DNA of 62,272 bases from Neoconidiobolus thromboides FSU 785 (taxonomy: Eukaryota > Entomophthoromycota > Entomophthoromycetes > Entomophthorales > Neoconidiobolaceae): assembly GCA_025603075.1 (NCBI GenBank), contig MU626380.1:1-62272 (forward strand). The letters are read 5' to 3'. The notes beneath the pieces were generated by a model, which saw only the letters and a program-made list of their open reading frames with translations, was not told the DNA's origin and did no database searches. Position numbers and translations under genes: made by a program. Positions 1-13,495 of the stretch are shown here, piece by piece. Position 1 is the first letter of the stretch, and every line of letters starts with the position of its first letter.

Positions 1-861
1 GAATCCTGAGTAGGAGCTAAAGGAATGACTCCATGGGTAGATACTCTGCCAACAGTAGGCTTAAATCCAAAGGCAGCTGATAATGAAGATGGAGCAATTA
101 TAGAACCATCTGTTTCAGAACCAATCGCCACTACTGCCAAATTACTAGCAATACCAACTGCTGATCCTGTACTGCTACCAGAAGCAGTAGCACTTAATAC
201 ATAAGCATTATGAGTTTGACCACCTCTACCACTCCAACCAGCAAGATCAACAAAATCACGGAAGCTAATAGAAATTGTTAAATTCTTATAGAATAACTAC
301 TAATGAATTATATTACTTAGCGAATTCAGATAAATTGGCTTTAGCTAAAGAAAAAAGTATTAATAAGTAGCCAGCAACTCATAGATAATGATTACCTAAA
401 ATGATGGCACCTGCTTTACGTAATTTCTTTATCAGCTTGGCCTCCTCTTTGGGCCTAGTTGATAACAAAGCATTTGCTCCTGCTGTTGTATTCATTCCAT
501 TAACTGCTATATTGTCCTTAATGAGAATTGGAATACCAAGCAACGGGTATTTGTTGAAATCAAAAGATTTCATATCCTTTGCTTCTTGAATGGCAGAAGA
601 ACTGGTCTCAATGATTGCATTTAAATGAGGGTTTAGAGCTTCAATTCTTTGTAAATAACATTCTACTAATTGAGAAGGCTTTAGTTTTCCTTCAAGATAA
701 AGATCATGTACTTTAGATATGTTGATTTCATATATGTCTTGACCATAACATAAACGGGTATCAATGTCTAATTGAGAAACATCAGGTTGAGTTGAGTTAA
801 TTTCAGCAACAAAGGAAGAGCTCAAAAAAATTAATGAATATAAACAAAAAGCTTTTAACAT
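1..861 (-). CDS. Secreted amidase-signature hydrolase, copy 1 (3' end beyond window)
   Basis: N-terminal half of an amidase-signature (AS) family serine hydrolase, a family that cleaves C-N amide bonds. Read on the minus strand, exons are 396-861, 317-344 and 1-264; the gene runs off the left edge at about the point where copy 2 has its next intron. Residues 1-18 look like a signal peptide, so the enzyme is probably secreted. The AS catalytic residues are visible: Lys115 in LIKDN, the cis-Ser in SGSSTGSA near 195, and the nucleophile Ser219 in ETDGS. It is a close paralog of the complete gene at 2193-4041, with the same intron positions. The natural substrate cannot be told from sequence; fatty-acid or aryl amides are possible. 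Confidence 0.88.
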
Positions 862-2060
862 GGTTGTTTTAGAAGATTGAACTTTGTAAAATGTTTAATG
901 TTTCAGTTGCAGTGCTTTTATAGCCATTTTAAAGTTCTATAGAGAATTATATTAATTAAGGTGCCTTTTAAATTTGAAAAAGATGATGGTTGAATTTCTT
1001 AATTTATTCGGTGATACTAAATCTTCTGTTTTATTCTTTTTACCAATTTTAGCCTACTTTTTTATTAAAAATTTAACTGCACCACTTAATCAACATCATT
1101 ATTTTTTATCTTGGTACTTGGGAATATATACTAATCGGAAGATGGCTTTATTATTCAAATTGTTAATCGGTTATTGAAATGACTTGCTAACTTTACCGAA
1201 GTTTTTTGAATAGAAGCTTATTATAGGTAATTACTCCTTAATTTCAATTACAAAATTTTATTATTTTTTATATAATTGTAAATAAATGATTTTTAATTTC
1301 AGCTATTGTTGTTCTGCATAAATATGATAAAACCAATTATTATTACTTAACGACAGTCTAATTTTTATCTAAACTTTTAAAAAAATACAATAATATGAGT
1401 AATTAAATTAACAGAAAAGCAACAAAATAGACTCCTGTTAGACAGTCAACTTTAATTTTACTTAATAATAAAGTAGGTTTAAAATGCTTGATTAGACATA
1501 ATCAAAATTGACCGTCCTGACAATGTTTATTTTACTACCTGACTATGTTAATTTAATTACCCGTATTGTTGTAGATAAGATATAACAACTTTAAGTTCAA
1601 ATATTTTTTTAATGTATTTTGTATAAGTATTAATAGATAAGTTTTATTCTAGTTATTATCATATCTGATATAAGCTTTTTTAATACATTAATTACCCTCT
1701 CCAATTATTAAGCTGTTTAAAAAAATATTACCTCTACTTCCAATGTTATGCCGCTATTATATATAGAAACACCAAACTATATTTAAACAAAAACAAACTT
1801 AATATTATATAATAAAAGTACTTACTAATTCATGCCATAAAGATATATTATTACTATTATTACTTTACCATAACATACAACAGATTATTGCTTAATTAAT
1901 TCTGATCAATAAATAAACTTAATTAAATTTAATCAATTTAATACACCATAGTAACTAAAAGTACGGGAACTGGTTAATTCGAGTATAGAACATACAGCTT
2001 CATTTACTTTTTAAAATAATAATAAGCTTTTTTCATATACATGTATTTTTTTGAAAAATA
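862..2060. repeat. 5' flank of amidase copy 1, duplicated at 4042-5950
   Basis: Non-coding flank matching the flank of amidase copy 2. The first 250 bases align collinearly (for example TTTAATGTTT, CTTTTATAG, GAATTATAT). A later shared block, ACCATAGTAACTAAAAGTA, lies at 1945-1963 here and 5827-5845 there. A plus-strand open frame of about 65 codons at 983-1177 is hydrophobic and could be the remnant of a divergent neighbour; I do not recognise it and do not call it a gene. No element with CATCCCCA ends is found here, unlike the copy-2 flank. Confidence 0.6.
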
Positions 2061-2192
2061 TTAGTTGCTCTTTTTAAAAAATTAGATTTTTTAATTATTT
2101 TGAAAACTAGTTTCTTTATTTAATATTGCTTGAGCTACTATAATAAATAAAAACTTTAATGACTTTATCTAATACTATACTTTTAATATTTA

Positions 2193-4041
2193 TTAATTTC
2201 TAATTCTTAGATCAATATCAGTACAACATTGAATAAATTTTGGAGTAGGTCTTTTCACATTCAAGGTTTGAGTAACTAATTTGGCTACTTTTAATAACAT
2301 TACATCCTTCTCTCCTTTAGTATATAAAGCAATACCAAATGGCACTTTATTCTTATTGACATCCAATGGAATAGTAACAATAGGATAACCAGCTACAGCA
2401 GCAGGAGAATAAGAACCAAATCTAAAATCAGCAGGGGCTAGTAAGACATCCAATTTGTTTTGTGTCAAGATATTATCAATGACATCCTTAGCAGCTTTTA
2501 AACTTTCATCTCTACTTTTGATGTAGATAGGATCATCTAAAGTATTAGATTTATTTGCATCTATCAATACTGCTTGACCATAAGACTTCAACTCTTTTAA
2601 ACTATTTTGTTTATTGTATTCAATTATTTTACTTAAACTTAATTTTTCACCAGTTACGAAGTTTGCTAAATATTCATTTAAATAATGTTTAAATTCATAT
2701 TTTACCACTATTCCTTCTACACAATAAATAAATATTTTAAATTATATTTATTATATAACTATGAATTACCTTTTTCTCGATCAATTTTTGAATCATCAAG
2801 GGTCAAACCATCAACAATTTCAAACTGTCCATTAGACTTCAATTTATTAATGGTTGTGTTTAATATAGGTAATTGATCACTAATTATTTGATTAAAGTAA
2901 GGTTTTCTTAATACACCAATGGTAAACTTTTCACTCTTCAAATGAACTAAAATCAATATATGAAACTGAGATATAAGAATAGTGTATTACCTTATAGCCA
3001 TATTTGCTGCTTTTAACTAAGTTTGATACTTGCTCATTATCTTTTTCAAATATAATAGAGGACAAAAGAATCAAGTCACTAATATCCCTAGTAATAGGGC
3101 CAATCTAAGAAAAAAATTAGTCTTAATTCAACATATGGAAACATTATGGAATATTACCGAGTCCTGGGTAGGAGCTAAAGGAATGACTCCATAAGCAGAT
3201 ACTCTGCCAACAGTAGGCTTAAATCCAAAAGTACCAGCTAAAGCGGCAGGAGCAATAATAGAGCCATTAGTTTCTGAACCAATGCTAGCCACAGCCAAGT
3301 TACTTGCTATACCAACTGCAGACCCAGTACTACTACCAGAAGCAGTAGCACTTAATACATAAGCATTGTGAGTTTGTCCGCCTCTACCGCTCCAACCAGC
3401 AAGGTCAGTCGAGTCACGAAAACTTTGAAAAAATTGTTAGATTCTTATAGAATGATTACTGATGAATCATCTTACTTAGCAAACTCTGATAAATTGGCTT
3501 TAGCTAAAAAATCAATTAAATTAATAAGTGATCATCAAATTTGTAAATAATAGTTACCCAAAATAATTGCCCCTGCTTTTCTCAATTTCTTTACTAATTT
3601 AGCTTCATCTTTAGGCTTAGTTGATAATAAAGCATTTGCCCCTGCTGTTGTGTTCATTCCATTAACAGCTATGTTGTCCTTAATTAAGATTGGGATACCA
3701 AGCAATGGATATTTGCTGAAATCAAAGTCCTTAATTTGTTCCGCTTCTTTGATAGCGGATCGACTAGTCTCAATGATTGCATTTAAATAAGGATTCAAAG
3801 CTTCGATTCTTTTTAAGTAGCATTCTACCAACTGAGAAGGTTTCAGTTTTTTATTGACATAAAGTTCATGTACTTTAGATATGTTGATTTCATAGATGTC
3901 TTGACCATGACATAAGCGGGTGTTACTGTCAATTTGTAAAAGATTGGATTGATCTTTGGTCGTTGCAGTGAGTGGAGAGCCGAAAAAAATTAATGAATAC
4001 AAAAGAGTAGTTTTTAACACGATAGATTTTAAAAATTTCAA
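2193..4041 (-). CDS. Secreted amidase-signature hydrolase, copy 2 (complete)
   Basis: Complete AS-family amidase of about 526 residues from six exons: 3558-4041, 3476-3503, 3158-3422, 2991-3104, 2770-2935 and 2193-2716. The joins keep frame throughout. Residues 1-26 form a signal peptide with a hydrophobic core and a small-residue cleavage region, implying secretion. The AS triad is intact: Lys121 (LIKDN), cis-Ser201 (SGSSTGS) and nucleophile Ser225 (ETNGS), spaced 24 residues as in the family. Two acceptors are unusual (CAAAG before exon 3, GAAG before exon 5), and the second is less certain. It is a tandem paralog of the gene at 1-861, so copy number in the genome may be higher. The substrate is unknown. 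Confidence 0.9.
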
Positions 4042-5052
4042 CTTTATAACACTTTAATGTTTACAGTTTCGCTACTTTTATAGTTTTATTTTAATATCGA
4101 ATTATATCAGCTAAGGAATCTTTTAATCTTAAAAAGAAAACAAATGTCTTCTTTTAATGAATTAATTTATTAACAACAAGCTTTATCTTTTATCCTTCAA
4201 TCAATTTTTAGCTTTTTTTATTACCAACAAATACTCAAATTGTATGTAGGATACTACAACTTTTTTGTCACTCAATTAACCGTTCATTTAGAGTAAATTT
4301 GCTAAAACTTGCAAAGTCTTGAAACTAAGCTTAGAAAAGATCAAATAGGGAAATAGTTGGTTTTATAAACCACCACAGATCAAGTCACAATAGAATTGTA
4401 TTAATTGTCAATTATTAAAATCAAACCTTAAAGGAATGTTCTTTAAAACAAAACAGTTTAATGAACTAGAATATTAGTTTATCATAAATCATATGATTAA
4501 TCCTATTCACTCTACTTTTCAAATCATTCGTTTTATCTTTTTATTAATACGTGCAGAGCTGTCTTTTCCTTTTGTTCAATATAAACATAGTTTAATAGTA
4601 GTTTTAATTCAATTATTAAACTAAAATCCTTTAAATTTTTCAAATTTACAACCAAAATAAACTCAAATACTACTTGATAAATATCGTTTATTTTCTCATA
4701 CTTGCCAATCTTTATTATTAAAAGACGGCTTAATTGCTAAATAGTAATTAGTTATTTAATATTTGCTACCTTTACCCAGGTTTTTCAAAACCTTCCAAGG
4801 GGTAATTAATTCTTTAGTGCTTTCTTTATAGAAAAATAATTTAATTTGGAACAAGGAGGCATAAGAAAAATAAAACCAAAGTAGAAGTGAAAGAATGGTA
4901 GTGTTATTTGGACCTTTTGGAAGACATTCATGAGTTGAATCTTCTTCTTCTTATCTAGTGTGTCTATATCCAGAAGCTTAGCATCCTGCTCTTTATAAGT
5001 TAGTTCAAATATGAAATAGAGTATTTTCGGTTACCTAATTTTTAGACAGAAG

Positions 5053-5160
5053 TATATGGGGATGTATTTTTTTATTTAAGAATTTTACCAACAATCTTTC
5101 CACTCGAATAGCGCTTAAAAACCGGAAAAATAATGAAATCAAAAAAAATATCCCCATATA
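5053..5160 (+). mobile_element. MITE-like element, forward
   Basis: One of the best copies: ends TATATGGGGATG and CATATCCCC-type (ATCCCCATATA), about 108 bases, core GCTTAAAA. Flanked by TA on both sides. Strand is set by the arm carrying TTTAAGAATTTTAC. Confidence 0.8.
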
Positions 5161-5503
5161 GTAGATTATTGTCTCTTGGATTTAAAAGAAGACTTTATTG
5201 TTATTTGTAATTATTGATAAGTACGTTTTAAGTTCGCCTAACTGCTATATAATACAAATATGATCAATAGATTGATTATCATTACTAAATGTTTAGTCAA
5301 GTTTGCTCAAAGATTTAAAGCAAAGTTTCTATAAGTAATGGTAATAATAGATCTGATAATCTGAATAAAAAAAATTATTATTTTCTGTATGGACCCCAAT
5401 AAACTGATTTCCAACTACTAGTATCCTCTATAAAGATTAGTAATAGATTAATATCATCTCTAATTACTAGTTTATAACAAAAAGTGTGTTGCTGCTTCTA
5501 AAT

Positions 5504-5612
5504 ATATATACAGATGTTTTTTTGGCTTCATTACTTTTTCCATCTTTTAAGCGCTATTTAAGTAAAAAAATTGTTAGTAAAACTCTTAAATACAAAAGTA
5601 TATCCCCATATC
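5504..5612 (-). mobile_element. MITE-like element, reverse
   Basis: Reverse-oriented copy with the typical arm GGCTTCATTACTTTTTCC, core TTTTAAGCGCTATTT and right end TATCCCCATA. The left end has decayed to CAGATG. Confidence 0.75.
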
Positions 5613-5962
5613 GCCATTAAATAATAAAAGAATATTGAATTGGACTTGACTTAATTTAAGTTCATTATTATATCAAGAAAGCACTTTCCAGCTTATACAC
5701 TAAAGGCATATCATTTCTGTGATTATTTCACTATAATATAGTATAAAGCAATGTAGACAACTGATCAACTATTACAAAATTAATTTCAGTCAATAAATAA
5801 ATTCAAATCAATATAATTGATTATATACCATAGTAACTAAAAGTATGGGATTATATAGCTAAAAATTAGACTATATAACTTCATCTCATTTATAGATACA
5901 TAAAAAGCTTATCAATATGAATAGTTGTTTTTTAGAATATTTATCATTCTTTTGAAAAAAAT

Positions 5963-6064
5963 TTTGGGGATGTATTCTTGCTTAAGAATTTTATTAACAA
6001 TCTTTCCACTTAAATAGCGCCTAAAAAATGGAAAAATAATAAAACTAAAAAAACATCCTTATTT
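5963..6064 (+). mobile_element. MITE-like element, forward
   Basis: Left end TTTTGGGGATGT, arm CTTAAGAATTTTATTAAC, core TAAATAGCGCC, right end ACATCCTTATTTG. TT flanks both ends. Confidence 0.75.
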
Positions 6065-6643
6065 GTTGTTTTTAACAGTAATAAAATATTAGTTTTAAAA
6101 AAATGAATATTTTATATTTGATATCATTATTGATTCGGCAACCATAATAGTTAAGCTAAAATAGTTTCAAAATCCCATAGCATTTATTAATCAAAATATG
6201 CTACTTATAATTTAATTATACTTATACAGTAAGTCCATCTAAAAAATACAACACGGCTTAATTTTAATATTCAAAGACTAACTCCAATCTCAATAATATA
6301 AAATTTTACCAACTTAATGAATGATTTCTGAGAATTCTAAATTCAATATTTTTTGCAAGTAACTCAAAATAAGCTGTAACACATTTTGAATAAAGTTATA
6401 ATATACTGTCTAATAAGCTAAAAAATCAGTAAGTTAAAGTTCACTTCAATTGTATTAATTTATTTCATATCCTCTAGTTCTCTTAATAGGATTTATTGCT
6501 CTTCATATTTAATATTTTATATAATCCCATTATTAATTTAATAATGACAGAATGCTTTGATTTTATTGGAGATTTATCATAAACAAAAAATGGATAATGA
6601 ACTCACAATTAAAAGGTTAAGTTAACCTTTTAATACAAAAAAG
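6065..6643. other. Intergenic, promoter side of the helical-protein gene
   Basis: AT-rich sequence without convincing open frames. It ends in the leader of the gene starting at 6644. The short repeat AAAAGGTTAAGTTAACCTTTT at 6612-6632 is a perfect palindrome just before the start codon and might act in the leader. Confidence 0.5.
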
Positions 6644-8272
6644 ATGAAAAAGCAAGCCAAACAACTTCTACAGAAAAGCAAAAAAACCCAAGACTCCACC
6701 TATAAAGTATTAATCAATAGTCTACTACCTTCTTTACATTTAAACTCAACAAATGATGCTGAATTAAAACAAAAAAAGGAGAGCTATTTTAATTTGATCA
6801 ACGGATTCCTACCTGCCATTAATTTAACAAATAATACGGATATTAGTAAAACAAGTGCCAAAAATAAAGACCCAGTAAGTTTAATGAAACAATATTATAA
6901 GCTAGAGAATATGTATAAAGAGGAAAAACAAAACATTGATCACCCACTTAAAGGCACTCAGAATTATTTAAATGCCATAGAACATAACACCAAGATTTTA
7001 ACAAATACTCAAGTTACCCAGAAACTAGGTACTTTAGATAGTTTCATTACTTTTATTGATTGTGAATTACAGGAACACCAGGCGATTATTAGTCAGGCCT
7101 TAAAGCAGCATAGTATTTCATGGGACAGTGATGAGGTACTATTTAATTTGTATTTAAGTATTAAGATGCCACAACTATTAAGAAACAATGAGCATGAGTT
7201 TTTTAAACAGTTATTTGATACATTTTTGAAATTAAAGTATAATTCAAATTTGGCCATTTCGTTAAACAGATATCAATCTTTGCCAATAAATATTTTATTT
7301 TTAAATCGGTTCAATGCAAAGAAACAGATAGGACCGAGTATTTTATTGTTCTTAAGAATGAAGCATAAGTCTTATTTTAACCATAATAACAGACTTATGT
7401 TAATTAAAAATGAAAAAGCGTTAATTGAAAAGCTTCTCGTGATTTTAAATGAACAAAAGATCGCATCTGGTAAACACACCCTCTTTACCTATTCCCTTGG
7501 TACCTTTCGTTTACTATTAAATTGGAACCAAAAACAATTGTCAAATTTATTTTTCAACAAATATATCTTACCCTTTATGAAAGTGACTTCAGACAAAAAG
7601 GTAGTTAATTGCTTGGCTGATATTATTAAATATTATAATGAACAGCAGCTTAGCTTGGAGCAAGCAGAACATCTGACAACTATGGCATCTATCTTACCGA
7701 TTAATAATGAAACAGAGGTGCTGCTTCAAAGAACAGTGAGTCAATTGATAGATATGGATTATTTAGAGCCTATCGTTAAATTATATAATAAATCAATTAG
7801 CTTACATAATAACTACAATATTGTATACCTACAACAAAACCCAAGTCAGATTGCAATGTACCATCAATTGTTTTCATATTTCATTCAACGAAGTAACTCC
7901 AACGAAGCTTATACCATTTTGGTGCAATTACACCAACTTGATCAAATCAAATCAAAGGATTTAGATACTCTTTGGCTCTTATTTACCCAATTAATTTTAA
8001 CAAAATCTAAGCATTTAGCTACCAAAACTTTATCAATTATTCAACAATTATATCCTGATAAATTATGGGAGTATCATTCTTTAACTTTAGGCAACATCAA
8101 TCCAAATTTATTTGTATTGTATTATAATTTAATTAACAATATTAAGTATGAAATAAATCAGACTAATTTCAAGACTTTCATAAAAGAACAGGAGAATAAA
8201 GGAGATACCTTACAGTCAAAACAATTTGATCATTATTTTAAATCCATTGAATTTAGCCTAGTAAACAATTAA
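6644..8272 (+). CDS. Unrecognised helical-repeat-like protein, 542 aa
   Basis: A single open exon with a clear ATG and TAA stop. I do not recognise the family. The protein has a strongly basic Lys/Gln-rich first 20 residues, which could be a mitochondrial or nuclear targeting segment, and no membrane segment. From about residue 160 onward it reads as a run of amphipathic helices with regular Leu/Ile spacing and few Gly or Pro. That would fit an alpha-solenoid of the PPR/TPR kind, such as a mitochondrial RNA-binding factor, but no repeat consensus is clear enough to claim it. The gene is convergent with the IFRD gene, leaving 156 bases between stop codons. Confidence 0.8.
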   Translation: MKKQAKQLLQKSKKTQDSTYKVLINSLLPSLHLNSTNDAELKQKKESYFNLINGFLPAINLTNNTDISKTSAKNKDPVSLMKQYYKLENMYKEEKQNIDHPLKGTQNYLNAIEHNTKILTNTQVTQKLGTLDSFITFIDCELQEHQAIISQALKQHSISWDSDEVLFNLYLSIKMPQLLRNNEHEFFKQLFDTFLKLKYNSNLAISLNRYQSLPINILFLNRFNAKKQIGPSILLFLRMKHKSYFNHNNRLMLIKNEKALIEKLLVILNEQKIASGKHTLFTYSLGTFRLLLNWNQKQLSNLFFNKYILPFMKVTSDKKVVNCLADIIKYYNEQQLSLEQAEHLTTMASILPINNETEVLLQRTVSQLIDMDYLEPIVKLYNKSISLHNNYNIVYLQQNPSQIAMYHQLFSYFIQRSNSNEAYTILVQLHQLDQIKSKDLDTLWLLFTQLILTKSKHLATKTLSIIQQLYPDKLWEYHSLTLGNINPNLFVLYYNLINNIKYEINQTNFKTFIKEQENKGDTLQSKQFDHYFKSIEFSLVNN

Positions 8273-8428
8273 GTGTATATTTATAACCTTATCTTTAATA
8301 AATTTTGTTCTTTTTTAGCATTATACTTTAAACTAGTCAAATTTGCATTATGTTTATTAATAATTTTTATTGTTTTTTCAAATTATAAATACTAAATCTA
8401 TATTTCATGTCCAAAACCATTAAAAAAT

Positions 8429-9823
8429 TCAAACTTCATCATCAACATATTCACCCCCACCATTCTCTTCCAAATAAGCCAAACGGCTATGAACTGAATG
8501 TGCCTTATCAACTGCTCTAGCTTTGCTTAAGGCTGATTTTGATTCTACTTTAACCCTAGGAGAGTTGACGCCATCACCTAACTCAAGCATCATCTCATCT
8601 CCAAAGATAGCTGATAAAATTTCATTTTGTTCCATATGAATATGGAATCCAGTAGCAAGAGCTTCGCGGAAGTGTTGAAGCTGCTTGACTCTTACCCAAG
8701 AGTTAATGAAAATTGAACGTGTCTTAAATTTTAGTTTGATCTCTGGAGACTCACCATTTTCAATTGTTGGTAAGATATCCCTAAAAGCTAATCGTTGATG
8801 ACGTCTCTCTTTTTTATTTCTATACCTAGCATGATCATGCATTAGATTATTCATTTTTGCTATAAGGTCATCTTTATAGCGGTATTCTGGGTCCACCTGA
8901 GAGCTATAAAAAATTTCATAAAACACCGCTATATTTTCTCCACTAGCAATACGTACTATCGCATCCACATGGTCCAAAAAATCAACATGAAAATCTATGC
9001 CCTTGTGGAAAAGTCTTCGAATTTCTTCAATCTGCCCCATCAATTTAAGACCAGTAACTAAAAATCCTAGAGCAGATAAAGCGGCAACAATTACTTTGGA
9101 AGGCAATTCATCATCCTCAACCAAATCCAAAAGGTCATGGGACAATGAGAGTATATCATGTTTATCAAGTTCAGATACAAAGCATACCATAGATAAAGAA
9201 TAAATGTAAGCTACTCTAATCTCGGTGTTATCCGAGTCTCTAGCTACTTTAAACATTCCAACTTCAAGGGATTCAAACATTTCTTCATCTTCTGGGTCAA
9301 CAGTGATGGCTAGAAGCCCCATAGCTTTTTATAAATAAATAAATGTATACTAATAAAAGAATAGAACTTACCTTGAGAAGCTAAAACCTTCTCTTTGGTT
9401 GATTGTCCTTTAGCTAAACAGCGTTTCAAACTTTTAAACAAAGTTTCTTGATGTGATTCGATTTCATCTTGAAGATAGTTATGTCGAAAAAGTTTAATGA
9501 TTTTTGACAATGCCTCCTCACGGGTGCTAAATTAAAAGGCTATTAAAAACTATTGAAATTAGTATGTATAGATATTACGGAGTTCTTTTCTCAGTCAAAT
9601 TTTCAATCGCAGTAATCATTTGTTCATCTGGTAAATTATTAATCTCACTATCTAAATTATGTTCTTCATACTCTAAACTCATGTAAGTTTCATCTGATAA
9701 ATCAGAAGTGAATGAGTATGTATCATCATCATCTGAATTATCCCTACTTGCTAAGGGTGTGTTTCTACGACTTGATGTTTTGATTGCTACCTTTAACAAA
9801 TTCTTTTCTTGTTTCCTTGGCAT
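8429..9823 (-). CDS. IFRD-family (interferon-related developmental regulator) protein
   Basis: Three exons (9579-9823, 9372-9526, 8429-9324) join in frame to about 431 residues. The start region carries a basic stretch followed by a Ser/Asp-rich acidic segment. From about residue 80 the sequence matches the IFRD N-terminal armadillo-like region (TREEALSKI, then helices rich in Leu and Asp). A conserved C-terminal part follows, with KERRHQR, a RDILPTIENG-like segment and WVRVKQLQHFREALATGF. IFRD1/2 are co-regulators, and IFRD1/2 orthologs are reported to bind ribosomes; a ribosome or stress role is therefore possible but inferred. The second acceptor is AAAAAG rather than TAG. Confidence 0.88.
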
Positions 9824-10351
9824 TTTAACTTATTGACTTTAAAAGAGAATTTTTATGAATTTGACTTTTTAATTTTGATATTACATTATATTGCATAAGC
9901 ATTAAGTGAGACATTTTATGTCACAACCTAGCTTAATATTATTAAATTGCTTTATTTGGTATATGTTCGACGTTTTTATTGACAAATGACACTACGAATG
10001 CAATAAGCCTATTTAATAATATTGATTTTATCATAAGATTAATCTTCAATAAGATAACAATGATATTATCTCATATAGTAAAGAAGGTGGAATATTTTAT
10101 CACGGCTCATTTTTTGTTATCAGCAAAATTATTGATACTTTTGACTCTAAAGTTATGATAAAATAATAATAAAATGCTAAAAACAGCTAGCATTTACTTT
10201 TCTATTAAATGATATTTGTTTTTCCTCAAAATGGATTATTGGAAAAAAGTTTGGGATGCTATAAAGAAGTAGAATGTTTTGTTTGAATATTGGCTATAGG
10301 AAATTACTGCATCATTGTCTAATACTATTTGTTTGTAAATGAAGTTTATAT

Positions 10352-10440
10352 TGCGACGTCTTTTTGATTCCATTTTTATATATATTCAAGCACTATTGAG
10401 AGAAAAATTATTAGAATTTTTAAACAAAACATACATATCT
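10352..10440 (-). mobile_element. Decayed MITE-like element, reverse
   Basis: Internal match to the reverse-oriented family (TTTTTGATTCCATTTTT, CAAGCACTATTGAG, AAAAATTATTAG). The terminal repeats are lost, so it is an old copy. Confidence 0.5.
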
Positions 10441-11162
10441 TAAAGTTGCTTAAAAAACCAGAAAACAGCCATAAAATCGTTGAAAATGCTATAAAATTAA
10501 TAATAAAATTCAATAAATGGACATGAAACTAATTTTAATGAAGTTTTATTTATTTTAGCTTGGGCGGGGGTGACTTAGGTTAATTTTTATTTTAGAAATA
10601 GTATTGTAAATTTACTAAATATTTTAAAACTGGAATAAATAAAATAACAAAATATAATAAAGTAAAGCTTAAATGGCCAATATAGTTATTGAATGTCCTT
10701 ACGTTATAATGCAGTGTAATTTCTCTATTAAAATATGGTATAAATATGCTATCGAAAATCATTTCAAGTAAAATGAATTATTAAATACGATTCAAACCCC
10801 ATAAATAAACTAATTTTAATTCACAACTTACGCAAATTAAGTTAAATTAACTAGTTTTTTAAAAAAAACATTAAATAATACGATTAATTAAAATTGTTAA
10901 TTTAAAGCTGAATTTTTAGTAAGAGAGATATAAATATAAGTTTATACTATATAGTACTCTGAATATAATGATATAAAACTTATAATTCCGTTATTAAAAC
11001 TTAAAACCCAAAACAATAACTGCCATTTTTCATAAAAGAGAATAAAAATGACATGCAAGCAAAAAATGACTAAAAATTGGATAAATTAGTTTAGGAACTG
11101 ACCAATAGTTTTTAAGCTTTAATTTTCATATCGAACTTTCTATATAAGAATTTTACAATGTG

Positions 11163-11167
11163 ATTGG
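11163..11167 (-). promoter_or_regulatory. CCAAT box upstream of SNF1 kinase gene
   Basis: GTGATTGGTTT gives CCAATCA on the reverse strand, about 120 bases before the SNF1 start. Spacing and flanks match CCAAT boxes of other genes in this window (NF-Y/HAP type). Confidence 0.5.
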
Positions 11168-11285
11168 TTTTGCCTAACTAATAATGCTTAAATAGAAAAA
11201 CCCTTCATTTTATTGGTGTAATAAATTATTCATACCTCATTTTTTTGACATTTGAAAATTAATTCTTTAAATAAATTCTTCAATT

Positions 11286-13132
<1,847 letters not shown>

Positions 13133-13495
13133 TAATAGAACAAAAAGATGGGTTACGTTTTATTCTATTTATTTTAAACTAAGCTTTTCAGGATACATTC
13201 TATTTTATTTTTTTTAATATAAAAAGTAGCTTCTATTAGTTTATGATTATTTATTTTGTCTTTCTTGGGATGTGTTGAGCTAAAAGCCTTGTATTATAGC
13301 TTATAAAGTATTTTGTTTTATTGTTCTTTAATTGCTATTGATAATTGATAATGATTGTAATTTTACTTAATTGGTATATTAAAGTAAACATTGCTAGTAC
13401 AACCAATCAGCTTCGTTATAAAAAATTTGAAAAAAGAATAAAAATTCAATCAAATTTTACAAAATTTTAACTCTTGATTTTTTTATTTACAGAAA
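13133..13495. other. Intergenic between SNF1 and DPB4
   Basis: Tandem-gene spacer of 363 bases with a T-rich 3' flank after the SNF1 stop and a CCAATCAG motif at 13403, 89 bases before the next start codon. Confidence 0.6.
13403..13407 (+). promoter_or_regulatory. CCAAT box upstream of DPB4
   Basis: ACAACCAATCAGC lies 89 bases upstream of the start codon, the usual distance for NF-Y/HAP-dependent promoters. Confidence 0.55.

Larger units (their letters stand above)
4042..5950. repeat. 5' flank of amidase copy 2 (duplicate of 862-2060, expanded)
   Basis: Corresponds to the copy-1 flank but is about 700 bases longer between shared landmarks (amidase start to ACCATAGTAACTAAAAGTA). Part of the difference is two inserted inverted-repeat elements (5053-5160 and 5504-5612). 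From an ATG at 4144 a plus-strand frame reads about 9 codons, meets TAA, then stays open for about 39 codons and is soon broken by many stops. This matches in position the hydrophobic open frame of copy 1, so a decayed divergent gene is possible. No functional gene is supported. Confidence 0.55.
9824..11285. other. Intergenic between IFRD and SNF1 genes
   Basis: Divergent intergenic region of about 1.46 kb, very AT-rich, with no supported gene. It contains one decayed inverted-repeat element at 10352-10440 and an ATTGG (reverse CCAAT) motif at 11163-11167. Confidence 0.6.

Noticed and set aside
983-1177. Open frame beside amidase copy 1 starting MVEFLNLFGD
   Set aside because: Short, hydrophobic, no family match, and its counterpart near copy 2 is full of stops. 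Kept only as a possible relic.
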